From the NCBI RefSeq assembly GCF_014529535.1, contig NW_023503584.1, positions 4,510,832 through 4,574,831 of the forward strand: 64,000 nucleotides of DNA. The letters are read 5' to 3'. The position numbers and the translations under genes are program-made. Shown piece after piece: positions 58,160-64,000 of the stretch. Under the pieces are notes generated by a model. It saw only the letters and a program-made list of their open reading frames with translations. It ran no database searches and was not told where the DNA came from. Each line of letters starts with the position of its first letter. Position 1 is the stretch's first letter. This DNA comes from Bradysia coprophila (taxonomy: Eukaryota; Arthropoda; Insecta; Diptera; Sciaridae).

Positions 58160-59011
58160 ATGAAGATCTTTTTAATAGCGGGCTACTTAGTTACCTTGGC
58201 ACTTCAGGCTCGACTTCAGGTAACATTGAATATTTATCGTAATCAGTCAATTCTATTTAAAGTTATATATTTGGACGAGCAGGACTTAAAGGCATGCCCA
58301 TTGACTTGTGAGGAAATCGGATGTTTAGATGAAAACGAAAAGCCTGGTCAAATTATCAATGCCAATGGCTGCTTGATTTGGACATGCATACCGAATCAGC
58401 CGTTATGTTGTCCGCAAACATCAAAGGAAAATGTTACGTGCAAAGCGGAGTCAGAGCCTAGCTTCACACTGGATCTAAAAACTGGCTGCAATGTATGGAC
58501 CTGCACACCAAAACAGCCAAATTGTTGTCCACGAACATATCCAACACGTGGATGTAAACCAGGCTTTTACAATTTCCAAGTGTACGATCAGAAAACTGGA
58601 TGTTTGTATTGGACATGTGTACCAGGATGTGAAGTTCCACCACCGGCAGCTGTTTGTCCTAATGGTACTAAAGTTGGTCACGTGTACCAGCCTTTCGATA
58701 AATGTTTGAATTGGGCTTGTGTTCCGAATGAGCCAACATGTTGCCGACAAACTTCGCCGGATGCAATTAAATGCACAGCTGATTCGGAGCCTGGTTTATT
58801 GACGGATCCTGGCACTGGCTGCAAATATTGGCAGTGTGTACCAAAGCAGCCGTACTGCTGTAAATCGACATATCCCGTAGAAAGTTGTGTGAGCCCCATG
58901 GAAAATCTCAAAGTATACGACCAAAAAACTGGGTGTTATGTTTGGGAATGTAGGCCAGAAAAACGCCATTGGATTTGTGGATTTCCATCGAGTAAACTAT
59001 CCTTAGCTTAA
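58160..59011 (+). CDS. Secreted cysteine-rich repeat protein
   Basis: A 283-residue frame with a signal peptide (MKIFLIAGYLVTLALQA). An optional 63-nt in-frame intron with GTAACA/GAGCAG borders (58220..58282) would shorten it to 262 residues and place the first cysteine block right after the signal peptide. I favour that form but cannot prove it. The body is six diverged modules of about 35-40 residues with the pattern C-x(n)-TGC-x2-W-x-C-x-P-x2-P-x-CC. Modules 2-3 and 5-6 are similar pairs (KTGCNVWTCTPKQPNCC versus GTGCKYWQCVPKQPYCC), showing an internal duplication. The single-domain spacing resembles VWC- or antistasin-like small disulphide modules, but no named family is certain. Likely extracellular; function unknown. 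Confidence 0.8.
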   Translation: MKIFLIAGYLVTLALQARLQVTLNIYRNQSILFKVIYLDEQDLKACPLTCEEIGCLDENEKPGQIINANGCLIWTCIPNQPLCCPQTSKENVTCKAESEPSFTLDLKTGCNVWTCTPKQPNCCPRTYPTRGCKPGFYNFQVYDQKTGCLYWTCVPGCEVPPPAAVCPNGTKVGHVYQPFDKCLNWACVPNEPTCCRQTSPDAIKCTADSEPGLLTDPGTGCKYWQCVPKQPYCCKSTYPVESCVSPMENLKVYDQKTGCYVWECRPEKRHWICGFPSSKLSLA

Positions 59012-59145
59012 TATCGACGCTGACACATTTTGGTATTTTATTCGGATAATTCAGGTCCTAAAACCCATGAAAACAAATTTTGTTCGCTCAATTACGTCAA
59101 TTAGTATTTTAAAACAGCAGTTCAAATTTTTTGTAATTGTCAACG

Positions 59146-59317
59146 CTAATAGAAAACAATAAAATAGTACTTTAATCGAAGTATGCGAATATTTCCATAC
59201 CTTTTTTTTCTTAATGTCATTGCAAAATTACCATTAAGGCTGCTAATGGTATTAATGGTATCACAATACTACTCTATTTGACGTGTAAAAATCTCTATTA
59301 CCCTGCTAGGTGCTTTG
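59146..59317. mobile_element. MITE, family A, damaged copy
   Basis: Homologous in reverse orientation to 46477-46664 (shares AATCGAAGTATGCGAATATT and the CCTGCTAGGTGCTTTG end), but the left terminus is lost. It lies just past the 3' end of the cysteine-rich gene and contains AATAAA at 59158. Confidence 0.8.
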
Positions 59318-60216
59318 GTCGACGTAATAGTTTTCATTTACTAGTAGTTGTTTACATTAGAATATGTATTTGTAATATTTTCGTTTTTTTATGTTGATAC
59401 GTAAATAATCAAACAACTAGTGACGTTACAGATGTTTTATCATAGTATGAGTGTATGTATTACATATAAACGATCGCACTAGTCTGACGTCAGACTTTCC
59501 TCTTAAAATAATTAAAATAATTTTCTTATTTAATTTTAAAAAAACCGAAGGGTTATTTTGATAATGTGTAATGGTAAATGTTGTTTAGTTTTACATCAAA
59601 TTTCATTCAAAAATGGTTTAAAGTGATTTCAAGATTTTGCAGGTAGCCAATTCTTTTCTTATGAAATCGGAACGATTTTCCTTAGGGGTGTTTTACATCT
59701 GTCAATGCCTAGATAGGTCTTAGTTCCTATAGACCCAAAGTCAAATTCGTATGGCTACTTATTTCGTCAAAAAGAGGACTTCTTTTTTCGACTTTTGACA
59801 GCGTGTCACTGGCGACCTTACATATTCTGAAGACCCTTGACGTCTGCTTTAAGATCTAAGAGACCGAGGCCTATTTAAGCATATATATAGAACACCATTG
59901 GGGAAAGTCGATACTATTTCAGCGAGGCCATTTTCAGAAGAAACCTTGACTTATAATAGAAAGTGAATGTGTCAAGCACTGGAGAACAATCTGCATACAT
60001 GATTTACAACGTAGAGAAAACAACATTATTCGACCATTTAATCAGATTATCAGATTTAACCAATTTACATTCCCGACGCTACGAGTTGCAAGTGTTCAAA
60101 CTTTCAAATGGCTAGACTGATAATCTATTTCTTTACATTAATGCAAGAAACAAGTAACCTTGGTTATACTCCGAGAACAGATCTGAAACTAATCTTCTGC
60201 CAGTAGATTAAAATAG

Positions 60217-60401
60217 CAATACCCTCTCTAGCAAACAAACTACATTTATTAAGGTGGTAAAAACGATTGAGAAGCTCTGCCAATTGTTTACGATTCGTGA
60301 GTCTGTTCACTTTAAGCCTTATGAAGAAGCATAGTTTCTCAAACTTATTTTACACCCTAATTCGATTTTTTAAGAGAGTTTGTTTGCTAGAGAGAGTATT
60401 G
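60217..60401. mobile_element. MITE, family C (CAATACYCTCTCTAGC termini), 7-bp target duplication
   Basis: 185 bp. The ends CAATACCCTCTCTAGCAAAC and its complement match over 24 bp with one difference. AAAATAG lies on both sides (60210-60216, 60402-60408). No coding capacity. Confidence 0.75.
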
Positions 60402-61494
60402 AAAATAGTCAAGTTGTTTCGGTTTAGCGACAGCATTACTAATTCAAAAACTTTTTAATAAAGCGATAATTGCCACTCATTATCTATGACTTGAAAACAG
60501 CTAATTTCTGTGTTAAAATTGTCTTATTAAAATCTGTTTCCCATTTAATTCGAGACACCATCGCACCAACCGGGAAACAAAAGACGAAAAGCATCTACAT
60601 TTTCAATCCATTTAAAAAAGTTTACCGAAATAATGCTAAAATAAAAGTTTGAATGTTTTTTTCATGCTAAAAATTGTCATTTCAGCTTTTGAATAAAATC
60701 TGAAAATCCATTTCAGTGGAAATGAAAAGATTTGCAAAAACACAAAAATAACTTGTCTCAAACAAACATTATTCAAAATGTGGAACTAACCAGAGCACTT
60801 TACATCAGAAGTAAGCATTTATATGTATAGAATAGCTGAAAAGCATCACAAAGTACAGCGTCTACAATTTTCACTTTTCGAAGAAAAAGGTGCAATCCGA
60901 TTGGAATGAAAAATCGGAAAATTTTATCACTGGGATTCGAAAAGTTTTTAGAATTATTTCCTTTTTATAAAATCAGTCAATCGGTCCATTTACCGTACTT
61001 TTGAATTAACGTGTTTGCATTACAAGCGGACAGAAGCAAGTCCGGCAGCTATTTATGTAACAATAACAATCGTTGCAAAGTTATATCTTAAAAAAGCTCG
61101 TTAACTTCTTATTAACCATTCATTTTGTTGATGCTATTTATTTTCTGCATGATAATGTTTTACGCATAACGAAGTCGATGTTGCTGAAAATACTAATGTA
61201 CCCGAAAGAAAACAAGAAAAATTTGATTGAGAGAATGAGCTACATTTTATATATTATGTAACCATCCCGGAAGTTATCGACAAACGAAGCGAATTAGCAA
61301 AGAAATTCGAACAATAACGAAATTGATTGGCTCTTCGATACATCCAATACCTTTTCTATGTCGACGGATTCATACAACGGGGAGAAACAGCACTTGAAAT
61401 CGTATGGACTAAAAAAGAGTGAAGGTAAAAAGTTTATCAGTTGCAGAAAGTCAGTGTGTTACATATTTGAATAAAATAGAGATTTACGTATTTA

Positions 61495-61706
61495 CTCACT
61501 TCGTTCGGGCTACAACTCACGAAATTTCGTAAAATCAAGCGTCCACAACATATATGTTATTATATGTTTCCTACTGCGGGATGAAAGAAAAAAATGTAAA
61601 CCCACGGGCCGAAGTGACAGATATGTAAGCTCACGCGGCGAAAGCTCACTTCGTTCGGGCTACGACTTGCGAAATTGCCTAAAATATACCGTCCACAACA
61701 GATACG
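61495..61706 (+). repeat. Two direct copies of a segment of about 61 bp, 150 bp apart
   Basis: CTCACTTCGTTCGGGCTAC begins at 61495 and again at 61645 and is followed each time by CGAAATT...GTCCACAACA. The spacing suggests a tandem duplication of a 150-bp unit that includes the intervening GGCGAAAG stretch. Confidence 0.65.
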
Positions 61707-64000
61707 TAAAAAACTATAGGGTGAACCTACCAAGTATGAGATAATTGTTTTTTTTTTTCGCTCGAACGTTCGAAGATCGATGTCATTCTAAATTCAATTT
61801 CACTTAAAATCAGCAGTCATAGTTAATTCGTTTTTAAATTTTGAAGTTTGTTTAAGCTTTGTAGAACTCGGCAAGCTTTGTTTACAAAAATCAATAAAAA
61901 TTGTTCAATCTTTGTATAAGTTATGGCCATGACACTCTAGCTTTATAAAAGGTAGAGTGCTATCAGGCCCGATCTGGCCACATGGGGCGACTTGGAAAAC
62001 AACAAGTGCGTCTATTTGTAATTTTATTAAATTTGCTATATTATCGACTTTTGATAGAGTTTTGTTGTGCCCGATTCTTGACTTCGAGCACCTTTTGGTA
62101 GCCAGTCCAACCCTGAGTGCTATGTCGCGGCACATGATATCTATTCTGATATAACGGAACGGATAAAAAATTGAAAATGAGTTATTCCAATAAAACAAAG
62201 AGTTCCATTTTGCCAAATAACGAAATTTTTGTTACACATTGCTAATGAATGCTTCCATTAGTTCAGTTTATCATTTAATCAAATGGTGGTGAAACTCGTT
62301 AAGTATACATACATAAATGCGTCGGGTATGTTTTACTGAAACTATAACATTCTAAATGTAATTGATTTTGTGGGTGGGCTAGCAATCTTCATATAAGCTA
62401 TTTTGCTAGTTTTCAGTGTTCAATTGAATTATAACCACATTGAAACTAACAAAGATTCCTGCAACAGACATTAAAGCAATCACTGGGAATGTGATAATAG
62501 AGAAACATAGATTGAGAATCTGATACGTATGAAAGGTATGAAATATTTCGTTTGAATTTATTGTTATACGAATGGAAAAATTCCTTGGTCAATTTTGGTA
62601 TGAAGGGTCCTCACTACGTTCCCAACAACAACATCAACTGAAAAAGTTCATTTTTATATAAATATTTCACTGTGTGATCTCTTTTGTATATCTAGAATGA
62701 GTGACAGGCGACTATATATATTCTAAAATCCTTATTATTATAATATCTTATTACATTATTTTCACAAGCATAAAGAACCATAAAAATGATTTGTTATCGT
62801 CAATTATACGGTTTAACTTTTTCTGTCTTTTTAGTTTAACTCGTATATCGTATTATTTGCCATTTATTAACCATGAAATTCTATGAAATTATATCGCAAA
62901 GAAAGTCGAAAAATAAATTCATCGGAACTGATTTATTTGCCATTCTGAAATATTACGTTTTTTTTGCGATTTAATATTCCGAGTACTAAGTGATGGAATA
63001 TATTCGTTTTCATCAACATTTTTCTACTTCTAATATGGTTTCTGTTATCCGAAATTTCTTTTTTGCCCCCTTGACTATTAATAATCGTAACCCAGTTTAG
63101 ATGAATTTATATGTACATATGACGTTATTAGTGTTCCGAAATGTATTAATCGATTAATCATCAGTTATTGATTGCTGGATTTTTTTGGCGACAACATTCA
63201 ATTCGGTAAAGTTTAGAAGTATGTGAAGCAATATCAATAATACCGCGAACTTGTCCGCAAACATTGTGCAAATACTTTCGGCGAACATCAATAGACAGTT
63301 GTTTACTATAAACGATGATGAGATAAACGTCTCTTCTTAAATTTCTTCCTTATTCACTTTATGGTGCTTTGAAAGGGCCTATTGGTAATTGTAGATTACC
63401 TACTACAAATTACCGAATGTAGTGAAACATTTCCCTGCGAGAAAAATGCATTATCGAAATCAAATCAAATCAAAATCAAATTTTTGTAGATATACGTTTC
63501 CCAGATAACACAACCACATTAAATGTACATTTTTGGGGTAAATTGTTAGCTGGATTTATCGCTAGCTGTGTAAATGACTACTACTTAGCTATTTTTGTCC
63601 ATTTGTCCATGCTTTCAGATACCTTTTAAATAGGACTGATCATCTGGTATCGCCAGCAACACTCAGAAAAAGAAAACTCATACAATACTCAGGGTATGTG
63701 TAAAATTCTTCGGAAAGGTGAAATATACTTCATTAATGTATATGATACATGGACAATGTCTTCTATACGTGGAACACGTTGAAAAAGTAGTTACGTATTT
63801 CTATTGTCAGATTTGAATATTCATGTGTTACGTATTGTGGTGATATACGTGTAATATGAATAACTTACGAGTGAGACGGAAGCTAAACGCACATCAAGTA
63901 TGTTAAACGTGTATAATGGATGCTGGTCTCAGACATTGAATTTGGATCATATTTATATTTCTTAACACGAAGAAGATAAACGACAAAAAAAATATTTTAG

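Larger units (their letters stand above)
59320..64000. other. Intergenic, almost empty
   Basis: Apart from the MITE at 60217 and the direct repeats at 61495 nothing was recognised. A short AAATC run at 63455-63480 could be the tail of a lost LINE. Open frames are short and AT-biased. Confidence 0.4.

Overview
The window looks like AT-rich nuclear DNA from an insect, most likely a dipteran. The host genes have short introns (about 55-145 nt, one of 300 nt) with GT/AG borders. Their products belong to familiar insect families. Transposon remnants fill most of the space between them. No bacterial, organellar or rRNA features were seen. A fungus-gnat-like fly is possible, but that is an impression and not a demonstrated assignment.

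Host genes, left to right: a complete two-exon fatty-acid-binding protein gene (minus, 1195-1730); a seven-exon S28-family serine peptidase-like gene whose catalytic Ser and His positions appear to be lost (plus, 20225-21983); a five-exon ketimine reductase/mu-crystallin gene (minus, 30603-31955); a six-exon organic anion transporter (OATP) gene (plus, 34443-37077); an intronless secreted leucine-rich-repeat gene resembling a Toll ectodomain (plus, 47649-49247); and a secreted cysteine-rich repeat protein (plus, 58160-59011). These genes are unrelated in function and show no sign of acting as a cluster. Exon borders were worked out by hand, and each model closes to a whole number of codons.

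Mobile DNA is the dominant theme. A structurally intact Ty1/copia element (12245-17055) has 220-bp LTRs that read as identical, a 5-bp target duplication, a copia-type primer-binding site and one uninterrupted 1393-residue polyprotein; it is a recent insertion. Two non-LTR elements are decayed: a frameshifted CR1/Jockey-like fragment (6360-7655) and a 5'-truncated RTE-like fragment (49588-50900).

The rest is non-autonomous DNA-transposon material. There are large foldback elements with 8-bp target duplications (17772-19078 and 28625-29619). Three unrelated MITE families share CAA...TTG ends and 7-bp target duplications (24866-25019, 35487-35621, 46477-46664 and a relic at 59146-59317, 60217-60401). 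A TTAA-flanked MITE lies at 52179-52377. A TA-flanked composite (42439-44279) carries a 7-copy 144-bp tandem array. The most unusual structures are the foldback at 17772-19078, packed with about 20 copies of the 9-bp palindrome GGACWGTCC at 34-bp spacing, and two short arrays built almost wholly from one palindromic word: TATCGATA (10545-10868) and AGGTCA/TGACCT (24018-24438).

The long remaining stretches (for example 22-24 kb, 26.4-28.6 kb, 32-34.4 kb, 38-42.4 kb, 50.9-52.1 kb, 59.3-64 kb) hold no gene that I can support.
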